Below are positions 1 through 9,034 of a stretch of 64,000 bases of DNA, piece after piece. Origin of the DNA: Roseibaca calidilacus (GTDB lineage Bacteria; Pseudomonadota; Alphaproteobacteria; Rhodobacterales; Rhodobacteraceae); the NCBI RefSeq assembly GCF_001517585.1, contig NZ_FBYC01000004.1, positions 1,755,501 to 1,819,500 on the forward strand. Direction: 5' to 3'. Both the position numbers and the translations under genes were made by a program. How positions within the stretch are numbered: position 1 is the stretch's first letter; every line of letters begins with the position of its first letter. The notes below the pieces were generated by a model. It saw only the letters and a program-made list of their open reading frames with translations, did no database searches and was not told where the DNA came from.

Positions 1-270
1 GCCTATGTCACCCTGATGAACGACCAGAGCCCAAGCGAAGAGCTGCGCAAGGAACTGGTCAAATGGGTCCGCACAGAGATTGGCCCGATTGCCAGCCCGG
101 ACCTTATTCAATGGGCCCCGGGCCTGCCGAAAACCCGCTCGGGCAAGATCATGCGCCGCATCCTGCGCAAGATTGCCGAAAATGATTACGGCGCGTTGGG
201 CGACACATCCACGCTGGCTGATCCGTCGGTGGTCGATGACTTGATCGAAAACCGCATGAACCGGGGCTGA
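1..270 (+). CDS. acsA: Acetyl-CoA synthetase, C-terminal fragment
   Basis: Only the last 89 codons are in the window; the frame is already open at base 1. The residues are the C-terminal lid domain of AMP-forming acetyl-CoA synthetase (acetate + ATP + CoA to acetyl-CoA). The motif [11 protein letters not shown] contains the conserved lysine that is the acetylation target in this family. An adenylate kinase gene starts 4 bases downstream, which fits recycling of the AMP made by Acs, and an acetate-type symporter follows. Identity as Acs rather than propionyl-CoA synthetase rests on the tail motif and context. Confidence 0.88.
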   Translation, partial: AYVTLMNDQSPSEELRKELVKWVRTEIGPIASPDLIQWAPGLPKTRSGKIMRRILRKIAENDYGALGDTSTLADPSVVDDLIENRMNRG

Positions 271-274
271 ACCT

Positions 275-889
275 ATGACCACTGTAACACAAACCCGCCC
301 CGTCAACATCATTCTGCTGGGACCGCCCGGCGCTGGCAAAGGAACGCAGGCGCAATTGCTGGCAGAGGCGCGCAATATGAAGCAGCTTTCGACCGGTGAT
401 ATGCTGCGCGCGGCCCGCAGTTCGGGCACCGAGATGGGCAAGCGCGTGGCAGATGTGATGGACAAGGGTGAGCTTGTCACCGATGACATCGTCATTGGCC
501 TGATCGAAGAGCAACTGACCACGGTTCAAGCGGATGGCTTCATCTTTGATGGCTTTCCACGCACGCTGGCACAGGCCGATGCTCTGGATGCCCTGCTGAA
601 AAAATCGGGGCAGCGTCTGGATGCCGTCGTCGCCATGGAGGTGGATGACGAGGTGCTTGTAAAGCGCATCCTGAACCGTGCCGAGCAAGCCAAGGCCGCC
701 GGCCAGCCCGTGCGCGCGGACGACAATGAGGAAAGTCTGAAGCTGCGCTTGATGGAATACTACAAAAAGACATCGCCGCTGATGGGCTATTACCACGCGA
801 AGGGCGCTTTGCGGCATGTCGATGCCATGGCCGATATCGCCAGTATCGCAAAAGACATGTCCGCCATCGTGACAGAGGCGGCGGGCTAA
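275..889 (+). CDS. adk: Adenylate kinase, short-LID form
   Basis: Converts ATP + AMP to 2 ADP in the cytoplasm. P-loop GPPGAGKGT (residues 16-24), STGDMLR (39-45, NMP site) and DGFPRT (92-97) are intact. The LID is short: between the core at about residue 130 and [11 protein letters not shown] (149-159) there are only about 20 residues, with no zinc cysteines. The usual bacterial Adk has a long LID here. Protein length is 204 residues. It sits 4 bases after acsA and probably shares its transcript, so its special role may be to clear AMP produced by acetate activation. Many relatives carry a second adk in the ribosomal protein operon; whether this genome does cannot be seen. Confidence 0.9.
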   Translation: MTTVTQTRPVNIILLGPPGAGKGTQAQLLAEARNMKQLSTGDMLRAARSSGTEMGKRVADVMDKGELVTDDIVIGLIEEQLTTVQADGFIFDGFPRTLAQADALDALLKKSGQRLDAVVAMEVDDEVLVKRILNRAEQAKAAGQPVRADDNEESLKLRLMEYYKKTSPLMGYYHAKGALRHVDAMADIASIAKDMSAIVTEAAG

Positions 890-1050
890 TAGATCCGGGC
901 AACCGGGGCTGGCGCATCCGTGCGCCGGCACATGCGGGACGGGTCGGAATGGCCTGCCCGCGCCAGCCTCGCCCCGTGCGAGGACTGGGAAAGGAGAGGA
1001 AGCCTGCCTCATAACGGGGCGGGCGCAGGAGGAAACTGGGAGACGTCACA

Positions 1051-1305
1051 ATGTCAGACAAGTCACGGGGCGCCTATTGGGCAGCTAACCTCAGAATTAT
1101 CGGGATCAGCCTGGTAATCTGGGCGTTGGTATCCTTTGGGTTCGCCATCATTCTACGCCCGCTACTGTCGGGTATTCCGGTCGGGGGCACTGATCTTGGG
1201 TTCTGGTTCGCGCAGCAAGGCTCGATCCTGACCTTCATCGTGCTCATTTTTTACTACACCTCTTACATGAACAAGCTCGACAAAGAGTTTGACGTGGAAG
1301 AATAA
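1051..1305 (+). CDS. DUF4212 small symporter subunit
   Basis: An 84-residue protein with two hydrophobic helices, the typical small partner encoded just before VC_2705-type sodium:solute symporters. It begins MSDKSRGAYWAANLRII and ends with an acidic tail (DKEFDVEE). A strong Shine-Dalgarno (AGGAGG near 1028) precedes the ATG. The 160 bases between adk and this gene show no other gene; they may hold the promoter. The family is thought to be a small membrane subunit of acetate/pyruvate-type transporters; the exact role is not established. Confidence 0.85.
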   Translation: MSDKSRGAYWAANLRIIGISLVIWALVSFGFAIILRPLLSGIPVGGTDLGFWFAQQGSILTFIVLIFYYTSYMNKLDKEFDVEE

Positions 1306-1319
1306 GGGATACCTGAGCA

Positions 1320-3086
1320 ATGGATCAGTTTTTAATCAACCTTCTCTTCGTGGGCGCGTCTTTCGCGCTCTATATCGGGATCGCGATCTGGGCACGCGCC
1401 GGGTCGACCGCAGACTTCTACGCGGCATCGCGCGGGGTCAACCCGATCGTCAACGGGGCGGCCACGGCGGCGGACTGGATGTCGGCGGCCTCTTTCATCT
1501 CGATGGCGGGTCTGATCGCCTTCGTGGGTTACGGCAACTCGACCTTCCTGATGGGTTGGACCGGCGGCTATGTGCTGCTGGCCATGCTGCTGGCACCCTA
1601 TCTGCGCAAATTCGGCCGTTTCACGGTGCCCGATTTCATCGGTGACCGCTTCTACAGCCAGACCGCACGTCTGGTGGCCGTCATCGCGTTGCTGATCATG
1701 TCGATCACCTATGTGATCGGCCAGATGACCGGCGCAGGTGTGGCATTCTCGCGCTTTTTGGAAGTGTCGAATACGACCGGCCTGTTCATCGCGTCCGGTG
1801 TTGTCTTCATCTACGCTGTTCTGGGCGGGATGAAGGGCATCACCTATACGCAGCTGGCCCAATATGTGGTTCTGATTATCGCCTACACCATCCCGGCGGT
1901 CTTCATTTCGCTGCAACTGACCGGCAACCCGCTGCCGCAGCTTGGCCTGTTTTCCACCCATACCGGGTCTGGCCAGCCGCTGCTGACCACGCTGAACGAA
2001 GTTCTGGTTGAACTGGGCTTCAACGACTACACCGGCAACCATGGATCGACCTTCAACATGGTGCTGTTCACCCTGTCGCTGATGATCGGCACCGCGGGCC
2101 TGCCGCACGTCATCATCCGCTTCTTTACCGTGCCGAAAGTGTCGGATGCGCGTAAATCGGCAGGTTGGGCGCTGATCTTCATTGCGCTGCTCTACACCGT
2201 TGCACCTGCTGTCGGTGCCATGGCGCGCCTGAACATCATCACCACGATCTTCCCGAACGGCGCTCAGGAAACCCCGCTGGCCTATGAGGACAAGCCCGAC
2301 TGGATGACCAATTGGGAAGCAACCGGCCTGCTGGCGTTCGAAGACAAGAATGGCGACGGGTTCATCCAGTATTACAACGAAGCAAATCCCCCTGCTTTCG
2401 CGGATGAACTGGGCTGGGGCGGCAACGAGATGGTGACCTTCAACCAAGATATCCTTGTGTTGGCGAACCCGGAAATTGCACAGCTTCCGGGCTGGGTTAT
2501 CGGCCTGATCGCGGCAGGTGGTCTGGCAGCGGCATTGTCCACGGCGGCAGGTCTGCTTCTGGCCATCTCGTCTGCGGTCAGCCACGACTTGATCAAATCG
2601 ATGATCAATCCCGGCATCTCGGAAAAGGGCGAGTTGATGGCCGCGCGGATTTCGATGGCCTTTGCCATTGCCTTGGCGACCTATCTGGGCCTGAACCCGC
2701 CGGGCTTTGCGGCGCAGGTTGTGGCACTGGCCTTCGGTCTGGCGGCAAGCTCGCTGTTCCCGGCAATCATGATGGGCATCTTCAGCAAGAAGATGAACGC
2801 TGCCGGGGCGATCACGGGTATGATCGTGGGCCTTGGGGCAACCGTGCTGTACATCTTCACCTATCTGGGCTGGTTCTTCATCCCCGGCACCAACATGCTG
2901 GCGAATACCCCGGATAACTGGCTGTTTGGCATCTCGCCGCTCAGCTTCGGTGCGGTGGGCGCAGCCCTGAACTTCGCGTCGGCCTATATCGTCAACAAGC
3001 TGACGGGCGATGCACCTGCGGAAATTCAGGAACTGGTGGAATCGATCCGCGTGCCGAAAGGCGCTGGCGCGGCTGTCGATCACTGA
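1320..3086 (+). CDS. Sodium:solute (acetate-type) symporter
   Basis: A 588-residue SSS-family transporter of the VC_2705/ActP-like branch with about 13 hydrophobic helices. The segment GMKGITYTQLAQY and the N-terminal SRGVNPIVNGAATAADWMS region are typical. It follows the DUF4212 gene by 14 bases. A large soluble loop between helices contains DKNGDG from residue 342 (D342, N344, D346, F348, Q350), resembling an EF-hand calcium loop. Context (acsA, adk upstream) favours acetate or a related short carboxylate as substrate; the substrate is inferred. A 13-bp hairpin lies just after the stop. Confidence 0.88.
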   Translation: MDQFLINLLFVGASFALYIGIAIWARAGSTADFYAASRGVNPIVNGAATAADWMSAASFISMAGLIAFVGYGNSTFLMGWTGGYVLLAMLLAPYLRKFGRFTVPDFIGDRFYSQTARLVAVIALLIMSITYVIGQMTGAGVAFSRFLEVSNTTGLFIASGVVFIYAVLGGMKGITYTQLAQYVVLIIAYTIPAVFISLQLTGNPLPQLGLFSTHTGSGQPLLTTLNEVLVELGFNDYTGNHGSTFNMVLFTLSLMIGTAGLPHVIIRFFTVPKVSDARKSAGWALIFIALLYTVAPAVGAMARLNIITTIFPNGAQETPLAYEDKPDWMTNWEATGLLAFEDKNGDGFIQYYNEANPPAFADELGWGGNEMVTFNQDILVLANPEIAQLPGWVIGLIAAGGLAAALSTAAGLLLAISSAVSHDLIKSMINPGISEKGELMAARISMAFAIALATYLGLNPPGFAAQVVALAFGLAASSLFPAIMMGIFSKKMNAAGAITGMIVGLGATVLYIFTYLGWFFIPGTNMLANTPDNWLFGISPLSFGAVGAALNFASAYIVNKLTGDAPAEIQELVESIRVPKGAGAAVDH

Positions 3087-3103
3087 TCTGACGCAAAGAC
3101 ACC

Positions 3104-3132
3104 GGCCTGTCCCCGTGCTACGGGGGCAGGCC
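3104..3132. repeat. Intercistronic hairpin after symporter gene
   Basis: GGCCTGTCCCCGT (3104-3116) pairs with ACGGGGGCAGGCC (3120-3132) around a 3-base loop, with one G-T wobble. There is no T-run after it, so it looks like an mRNA-stabilising or partially attenuating hairpin between the symporter gene and the DUF294 gene rather than a full terminator. Confidence 0.6.
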
Positions 3133-3155
3133 ACCCCAACCCCCGGAAACATCTC

Positions 3156-4985
3156 ATGCCCGATCTCAGCCCCAAGGTTCTGGACTTCCTGCAATCGGTG
3201 CACCCGTATGACACGTTGCCGCTTGACGAATTGACGCGCGTTGCCAATTCCTTCAGCCGCATCGAATACCCTGCCGGAACGGTCATCTATACCGAAGGCG
3301 AGCCAATCGGCGGCGTCTGGCTGGTGAAATCCGGCACGGTCGAGGTGACCGATACCCATGGTGCTTTGGTCTCTATCCTGAACCCGCGCAATTCCTTTGG
3401 CGAGCGTGGCTTGCTGCGCGACGGGCGCGCGGCGACAACCGCCACCACCACCGCCGACACGGTCCTGCTGCAACTGCCCGGTGGCGAATTGCGCCACCTG
3501 ATCGCCAATTTCCCGGCCTTCGAGCGGTTTTTCAGCCGGGGCCAAGGCCAAAACAAGCTGGGCCGCCAGAACGACCTTGCCACGTTGAAAGTGTCGGACC
3601 TGATGGTGCGCAACCCGCGCAGCGCCACGCCCGACATGACCGCGCAAGACGCCGCCAAGCTGCTGCGCGAGCACCGCATTTCTTGCCTGCCGGTGGTCGA
3701 GGGCGAGAGGCTGGTCGGCATTGTCACCACGCGCGATTTGTCGGGCAAAGTGCTGGCCGAGGGGCGCGCCCCGGATACGCCGCTGTCCGCGTTCATGACC
3801 CGCGATCCCCTGTCGCTGGACCCGAGCGCGCTGGGGTCCGACATTCTGCATATGATGCTGGAACACCGCATTGGCCATGTCCCGATCACGCGCGGCCCCA
3901 AGCTGGTCGGCATGATTACCCAGACCGACCTGACCCGTTTTCAGGCCGTCAGCTCCGCGCAACTGGTGCGCGACGCGGCAAATGCCACCGATTACGCCGG
4001 GCTGGCCGATGTGACCGCCCGCATTCCGCAACTGCTGATGCAGCTTGTCGGTGCGCATAACGCGCATGATGTCATCACCCGCCTGATTACCGACATTGCC
4101 GACACCGTCACGCGCCGCCTGCTGCGCATGGCAGAGGATGAATTCGGCCCCGCCCCCGTGCCCTATCTGTGGGCCGCTTGCGGCAGCCAAGGGCGGCAAG
4201 AGCAAACCGGCGTCAGCGACCAAGACAATTGCCTGATTATCGACGATAGCGCCACACCCGATGACATGGCCTATTTCACCAAGCTGGCGCGCTATGTCAG
4301 CGACGGGCTGGACGCGGCGGGCTATTTCTATTGCCCCGGCGACATGATGGCCACGAACCCGCGCTGGTGCCAGCCCCTGTCGGTCTGGCGGCGCTATTTC
4401 CAAGGCTGGATCAACACGCCTTCGCCCGAAGCGCAGATGTTGGCCTCGGTCATGTTCGACCTGCGCCCCATTGGCGGGCAGGTCAGCCTGTTCCGCGATT
4501 TGCAGGCGGAAACGCTGGAAGCGGCCTCGAAGAATTCGATTTTTGTCGCCCATATGGTGTCGAATTCCATCAAGCACGCGCCGCCCCTTGGGCTGCTGCG
4601 CGGCTTTGCCACCATCCGCTCGGGCGAACACAAGAACCATGTCGATATGAAACTGGGCGGCGTGGTGCCGATCACCGACCTTGCGCGCGTCTACGCCTTG
4701 CGCGGGCGCATCCCGGCGGCGAATACCCGCGCGCGGCTGCTGGCGGCGGAAGAGGCCGGGATCATCTCTGTCTCTGGCGCGCGCGACCTGATCGAAGCTT
4801 ACGACCTGATCGCCGATCTGCGGCTGGAAAACCAAGCGACATTGGTGCGGATGGGCCGCAAGCCGGACAATTTCCTCGCGCCATCGGACCTGTCCGATTT
4901 CGAGCGTAGCCACCTGCGCGACGCCTTTGTCGTCGTGCGCACGATGCAATCTGCCGTGGGGCAGCTTGCAGGCACTTTGGGCTGA
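3156..4985 (+). CDS. cNMP-binding / CBS / DUF294 nucleotidyltransferase-like protein
   Basis: A 609-residue cytoplasmic protein. In order: a cyclic-nucleotide-binding-like domain (about 15-130), a CBS pair (about 145-265, with VSDLMVRNPR at its start), and a DUF294 putative nucleotidyltransferase. In the last, G343-S-x-G-R347-x-E349 ... S354-D355-x-D357 gives the nucleotidyltransferase-fold signature. A helical DUF294 C-terminal domain follows. Such proteins are repeatedly found next to VC_2705-type symporters (family knowledge) and resemble GlnD-type sensors. Ligand and target are unknown. The gene lies 69 bases after the symporter and 13 bases before the next gene, so it probably belongs to the same operon. 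Confidence 0.85.
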   Translation: MPDLSPKVLDFLQSVHPYDTLPLDELTRVANSFSRIEYPAGTVIYTEGEPIGGVWLVKSGTVEVTDTHGALVSILNPRNSFGERGLLRDGRAATTATTTADTVLLQLPGGELRHLIANFPAFERFFSRGQGQNKLGRQNDLATLKVSDLMVRNPRSATPDMTAQDAAKLLREHRISCLPVVEGERLVGIVTTRDLSGKVLAEGRAPDTPLSAFMTRDPLSLDPSALGSDILHMMLEHRIGHVPITRGPKLVGMITQTDLTRFQAVSSAQLVRDAANATDYAGLADVTARIPQLLMQLVGAHNAHDVITRLITDIADTVTRRLLRMAEDEFGPAPVPYLWAACGSQGRQEQTGVSDQDNCLIIDDSATPDDMAYFTKLARYVSDGLDAAGYFYCPGDMMATNPRWCQPLSVWRRYFQGWINTPSPEAQMLASVMFDLRPIGGQVSLFRDLQAETLEAASKNSIFVAHMVSNSIKHAPPLGLLRGFATIRSGEHKNHVDMKLGGVVPITDLARVYALRGRIPAANTRARLLAAEEAGIISVSGARDLIEAYDLIADLRLENQATLVRMGRKPDNFLAPSDLSDFERSHLRDAFVVVRTMQSAVGQLAGTLG

Positions 4986-4998
4986 AAGGGCGCAAGAC

Positions 4999-5550
4999 AT
5001 GTTTCTGGAATTCTTCGCAGTGATCGTGGCAGGGGTGGCGGGGTTCGGCACCGCACTGATTGCCCACCGCCTGACCCTGCGCCGCCTGCCCGACTGGACC
5101 GCGCCATTTGGCGCAGCCATCGCCATGGTGTTGATGGTCATCTACCTGGAATATAGCTGGGCCGGACGGTTCGAAGCCGGGTTGCCCGAAGATGTGACCG
5201 TCGTCAGCCGCAACGAGCATCGCGTCTGGTATCGGCCATGGACCTTCGTGGTGCCTTTGACAACGCGCATCATCGCGGTCGATAACCGCATTCGCCAGCC
5301 GCATTCCGTCAATCCCGACATGGTGCTGACAGGGGTGATTTTGAAAGAACGCTGGGCGCTGACCTTCGGGTTTAAGTCCATTTTCGACTGTGCGGCAGGG
5401 CGCCGCGCAGATCTGTCCGAAGGCACGGTGCTGGATGAAGAGGGCATCCCGCAAAATGTCGACTGGTTCACCATGGACCCTGACGACCCGTTCTTGACGA
5501 CCGCATGTGGAGGAGAGATGCACAATGGAGGATCAAGCGCGCAAGGCTGA
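4999..5550 (+). CDS. Hypothetical protein with two N-terminal membrane helices
   Basis: 183 residues from the ATG at 4999. An earlier in-frame start at 4927 would sit inside the DUF294 gene and is less likely. Two hydrophobic stretches (about residues 3-22 and 36-52) are followed by a soluble domain of about 130 residues with no motif I recognise. The 3' end overlaps the following response-regulator gene by 26 bases, showing tight translational coupling. Its place in a symporter/signalling operon suggests a membrane partner of the downstream sensor-like protein; this is inference. Confidence 0.7.
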   Translation: MFLEFFAVIVAGVAGFGTALIAHRLTLRRLPDWTAPFGAAIAMVLMVIYLEYSWAGRFEAGLPEDVTVVSRNEHRVWYRPWTFVVPLTTRIIAVDNRIRQPHSVNPDMVLTGVILKERWALTFGFKSIFDCAAGRRADLSEGTVLDEEGIPQNVDWFTMDPDDPFLTTACGGEMHNGGSSAQG

Positions 5551-5953
5551 GATTCTGGTCATCGAGGACGAGGACAATATCGCCATCGCCCTTGACTACC
5601 TGCTGACCCGCGAGGGCTATGCGCAAACCCGCCTTGCCACCGGCGCGGGCGCGGTAGAGGTAATCTGCAAGCGCAGGCCGGACTTGGTGTTGCTTGATGT
5701 CATGCTGCCAGAGGTCTCTGGCTATGAAATATGCCAGAGCGTGCGCGCGCGCCCGGATTGCGACGACATCCGCATTCTGATGATGACCGCGCGCGGCTCT
5801 GCCGTGGAGCGGCGCAAAGGGTTGGCGATGGGCGCGGATGGATTCATCTCGAAACCCTTCGAGTTGAAGGTCTTGCGCGACGAGTTGCGGCGTATGCTGG
5901 CGACTGATCGGGTTGACATGACAACCGGCGCAGAAGGCGCGCAAGATGCTTGA
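5525..5953 (+). CDS. Stand-alone response regulator receiver
   Basis: 142 residues, a single CheY-like receiver with no output domain. The acidic pair E14/D15, phospho-acceptor D58 (LVLLDVMLP), T88 (MMTAR) and K110 (SKPFE) are all present. The ATG at 5525 is chosen because GGAGGAGAG lies 8 bases upstream; a GTG at 5507 is possible. It overlaps the upstream gene by 26 bases and the downstream gene by 8 bases. The fused kinase-like protein that follows lacks the phospho-donor His, so the kinase for D58 must be elsewhere or the receiver must act without it. Confidence 0.88.
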   Translation: MEDQARKAEILVIEDEDNIAIALDYLLTREGYAQTRLATGAGAVEVICKRRPDLVLLDVMLPEVSGYEICQSVRARPDCDDIRILMMTARGSAVERRKGLAMGADGFISKPFELKVLRDELRRMLATDRVDMTTGAEGAQDA

Positions 5954-8042
5954 CCGCCTGTCGCTGCGGCTGCGCATCTTGCTGTTTTTCGCGCTGATCG
6001 CGGGGGGTGGGGTTGCGGCCATCATTGCCGGAGGCTGGCTGACCCTGTCGCGCAGCCCGGAACCGGGGCTTGAAGGGCCGTTGCTGCAAGCCGGTATGAT
6101 CGCGGGCTTTCTGATCCTGTTTATCGTGACGGGCATCTGGTATCTGTTCGACGCCAATGTGGCCCGCGCCATTGACGGGCTGTCAAACGCAATCCGCAGC
6201 CGCGCCCATGCCGATATCGGCGGCAGCCTGAAGCAAGAGGCCGCGCAGGCGCGGTATCTGGGCGATCTTGCCCCCGCCGCCGAAGCCATCGCCGCCTCGC
6301 TTACGCAGACCCGCTCGGCGCTGGCGGAATCCGTCGCGCGCGAAACCGCCCGGCTGTCCGCCGAAAAGTCGCGGCTGGAAAAGCTGCTGGCGGATGTGCC
6401 GGTGGCGGTGCTGCTGTGCAATGCCGATTTCCAGCTTGCGTTCTATAACGGACAGGCTGTGACCATTCTGGAAGCAGGCGGTGCCCCCGGTCTGGACCGC
6501 AACCTGCTGGATTACCTGCGCGACGGGCCGGTGCGCCATGCCTACGACCGCCTGCGCAAGCTGGACGATCCCGATGCCGTGTCGGACCTGATGTGCGCGA
6601 CGATCGCCAGCGGGCGGCTGCTTTCGGGCCGGATGCGCGTGTTGCGCCGGACCGACAACACCCGCCGCCCCGGTTTCGTGCTGACCTTGCGCGATGTGAC
6701 GGCGGACCTTGCCGCCCATGCCGCGCGCGAAGCGCTTTTACAAGAAGTGTTCGACCGCGTGCGCCGCCCGGCGGCAAACCTGCAAACCGTGATCGGGGTT
6801 CTGGCCGAAAGCCCAGACATGGCGCATGAAACCGACCTGACGACCGCCATGCAAGCCGAGGTGCGCGCATTGACCAATGCGATCACGGAACTGGGCGCGC
6901 GCCATGATGCCACGCGTGGCGAATGGCTGCCCCAGACCCGCACCCGCTCGCGCGATTTGCTGGACGGGATCGAAGCGCAATTCAGCGCTGACGGGCTGTT
7001 CTTGACCACCGAGGGTCCGGAACTTGTGCTGACCTGCGACGGGTTTGAACTGGCCATGTTCTTTCGTTGGCTGGGCGGCAAACTGGCCGCAACCAAGCGC
7101 GCCAAGACCTTTCGCCTTGTGCTAAGCGAAGAAGACGGGCCCGGCGCGATCCTTGATCTGATATGGCAAGGCCCGCCCCTGCCGGTGGGCGAATTCGACG
7201 GCTGGCTGACCGACAGCATCAACCCCGACCTGCCCGAAGTGACGGCGCGGGCGGTGCTGTCAGCGCATATGACAGACGCTTGGACAGAAACGCGCCGCAA
7301 CGGCCATGCCTGCGTGCGCCTTCCGATCCCGCAGGCCCGCCGCGCCACAACCCGCCCCGCACCGATTGAACGCGACGTGGTGTATGATTTCGACCTTTTG
7401 TCGAAAGAGCGCAATGCGGGCGTGCTGGAAAGCCGCTTGGAAGACCTGACCTATGTGGTGTTCGACACGGAAACCACGGGGCTGACACCCTCGAGCGATG
7501 AGATTGTCCAGATTGCCGCCGTGCGCGTGGTCAATGGCCGCCGTGTCCGGCGCGAGGTATTCGACACGCTGGTCGATCCGGGTCGGCCCATCCCGCAAAG
7601 CTCGACCGATGTGCATGGCATCACCGCGGATATGGTCAAGGGCGCGCCGACGATTGTCGATGCGGGCAAGCGGTTCCACGATTTTGCCCGTGGCGCGGTG
7701 CTGATTGCCCATAACGCGCCTTTTGACATGGAATTCCTGCGGCGGCACGAAAAGGATATCGGCGCGCAATTTGACAACCCGGTGCTGGACACCGTGCTGT
7801 TGTCGGCCGTGGTCTATGGCCAGCTAGAACAACATTCGTTGGATGCGCTTACCGCGCGGCTGGGCATAACCATCCCTGAAGAAGCGCGCCACACCGCAAT
7901 TGGCGACACCGTGGCCACGGCGGATGCGTTTTTGAAACTGCTGCCAATGTTGCAGGCCAAGGGGTTGGAAACCTTTGGCGATGTGTTGGCCGAAGTGCGG
8001 CGGCACGGGCGGCTGTTGAAGGATCTTAACACGCAGATGTAG
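5946..8042 (+). CDS. Membrane PAS / pseudo-histidine-kinase fused to DnaQ-type exonuclease
   Basis: 698 residues. Two membrane helices (about 10-32 and 47-65) are followed by a linker/coiled region, a PAS-like domain (about 145-245) and a DHp-like helix pair. In the latter D270-R-V-R-R-P275 occupies the place of the H-E-x-R-x-P box, so the phospho-acceptor His is Asp. A CA-like region without clear N and G boxes follows. The C-terminal third is a complete DEDDh 3'-5' exonuclease: D507/E509 (FDTETTG), H589-N-A-P-F-D594, H649 ... D654. DnaQ-like exonuclease genes are known near these symporter operons; here one is physically joined to a degenerate sensor kinase. Substrate and role are unknown. 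Confidence 0.82.
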   Translation: MLDRLSLRLRILLFFALIAGGGVAAIIAGGWLTLSRSPEPGLEGPLLQAGMIAGFLILFIVTGIWYLFDANVARAIDGLSNAIRSRAHADIGGSLKQEAAQARYLGDLAPAAEAIAASLTQTRSALAESVARETARLSAEKSRLEKLLADVPVAVLLCNADFQLAFYNGQAVTILEAGGAPGLDRNLLDYLRDGPVRHAYDRLRKLDDPDAVSDLMCATIASGRLLSGRMRVLRRTDNTRRPGFVLTLRDVTADLAAHAAREALLQEVFDRVRRPAANLQTVIGVLAESPDMAHETDLTTAMQAEVRALTNAITELGARHDATRGEWLPQTRTRSRDLLDGIEAQFSADGLFLTTEGPELVLTCDGFELAMFFRWLGGKLAATKRAKTFRLVLSEEDGPGAILDLIWQGPPLPVGEFDGWLTDSINPDLPEVTARAVLSAHMTDAWTETRRNGHACVRLPIPQARRATTRPAPIERDVVYDFDLLSKERNAGVLESRLEDLTYVVFDTETTGLTPSSDEIVQIAAVRVVNGRRVRREVFDTLVDPGRPIPQSSTDVHGITADMVKGAPTIVDAGKRFHDFARGAVLIAHNAPFDMEFLRRHEKDIGAQFDNPVLDTVLLSAVVYGQLEQHSLDALTARLGITIPEEARHTAIGDTVATADAFLKLLPMLQAKGLETFGDVLAEVRRHGRLLKDLNTQM

Positions 8043-8061
8043 CGGCTGTTCGCGGCCATGA

Positions 8062-8088
8062 AAAAGGGCGCCCAGCGGGCGCCCTTTT
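8062..8088. terminator. Bidirectional intrinsic terminator
   Basis: AAAAGGGCGCCC (8062-8073), loop AGC, GGGCGCCCTTTT (8077-8088). It is symmetric, with A-run and T-run, and lies between the converging exonuclease-fusion gene (+) and etfA (-), so it can stop both transcripts. Confidence 0.85.
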
Positions 8089-8107
8089 GCTTGCGCCTGT
8101 GGCGCTC

Positions 8108-9034
8108 TTAAAGCTTCTCGGTCAGTTCCGGCACCAGCGTGAACAGATCGCCCACCAGCCCATAATCGGCCACTTGGAAGATCGGGGCTTCCTCGTCCTT
8201 GTTGATGGCAACGATGATTTTGCTGTCCTTCATGCCCGCCAAATGCTGGATCGCGCCAGAAATCCCGACTGCGATATACAAATCAGGGGCGACGACCTTG
8301 CCGGTCTGGCCCACTTGCCAGTCATTCGGGGCATAGCCCGAATCGACCGCCGCGCGGGACGCGCCCACGGCGGCACCCAACTTGTCGGCCAGCCCTTCGA
8401 TAAGTTTGAAATCATCTTCGGACCCGACACCGCGCCCGCCGGACACAACCACCTTGGCGCTGGTCAGTTCGGGACGGTCGGATTCTGCGACCTTATCCTC
8501 GACCCATTCTGACAGGCCGGGGTTCTCGGTGGCACCCACGGTTTCCACCGGGGCCGACCCGCCCTGCCCTGCCGCCTCGAAGGTCGAGGTGCGGATGGTC
8601 AGAACCTTGGTCGCATCGGACGATGTCACGGTCTGGATGGCGTTGCCCGCGTAGATCGGGCGTTCAAACGTGTCGGCATCGACCACGGCGGTCACATCCG
8701 ACAAGACCATCACGTCCAGAAGTGCTGCCACGCGCGGCAGGATGTTCTTGGCATCGGTGGTCGAGGGCGCAACGATATGGCTGTAGCCATCCGCCAGCGA
8801 CACGATCAGCGCCGCGGTCGGTTCGGCCAGACGGTGCCCCAGACTGGCATCCTCTGCCACCAGCACTTTCGTCACCCCGTCAATGCTCGCGGCTTGCGCA
8901 CCGGCATCGGCGGCTTGCGAGCCGGCACACAGCACTGTCACATCGCCCAGTTGCTTGGCGGCAGTCACGGCCTTGGACGTGGCGTCCATGTTCAGCGCGC
9001 CATCGGTGATTTCAGCCAGAAGAAGAACAGCCAT
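8108..9034 (-). CDS. etfA: Electron transfer flavoprotein, alpha subunit
   Basis: 308 residues. Forms the FAD-carrying heterodimer with EtfB and passes electrons from acyl-CoA and other dehydrogenases to ETF:ubiquinone oxidoreductase. The C-terminal FAD domain shows [43 protein letters not shown] and the conserved end region ([21 protein letters not shown], split here by description only as the NKD...AD pattern). It overlaps etfB by one base and is second in the etfBA operon. Confidence 0.96.
   Translation of the reverse strand: MAVLLLAEITDGALNMDATSKAVTAAKQLGDVTVLCAGSQAADAGAQAASIDGVTKVLVAEDASLGHRLAEPTAALIVSLADGYSHIVAPSTTDAKNILPRVAALLDVMVLSDVTAVVDADTFERPIYAGNAIQTVTSSDATKVLTIRTSTFEAAGQGGSAPVETVGATENPGLSEWVEDKVAESDRPELTSAKVVVSGGRGVGSEDDFKLIEGLADKLGAAVGASRAAVDSGYAPNDWQVGQTGKVVAPDLYIAVGISGAIQHLAGMKDSKIIVAINKDEEAPIFQVADYGLVGDLFTLVPELTEKL

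Noticed and set aside
1332-5141. Open frame of about 1269 codons on the minus strand, antisense to the symporter and DUF294 genes
   Set aside because: Its sequence is low-complexity Arg/His/Gln-rich, lacks domains, and comes from the GC-rich codon bias of the real genes on the plus strand.
5507-5524. GTG start for the receiver gene
   Set aside because: The ATG at 5525 has a better-placed Shine-Dalgarno; the GTG lies within that sequence.
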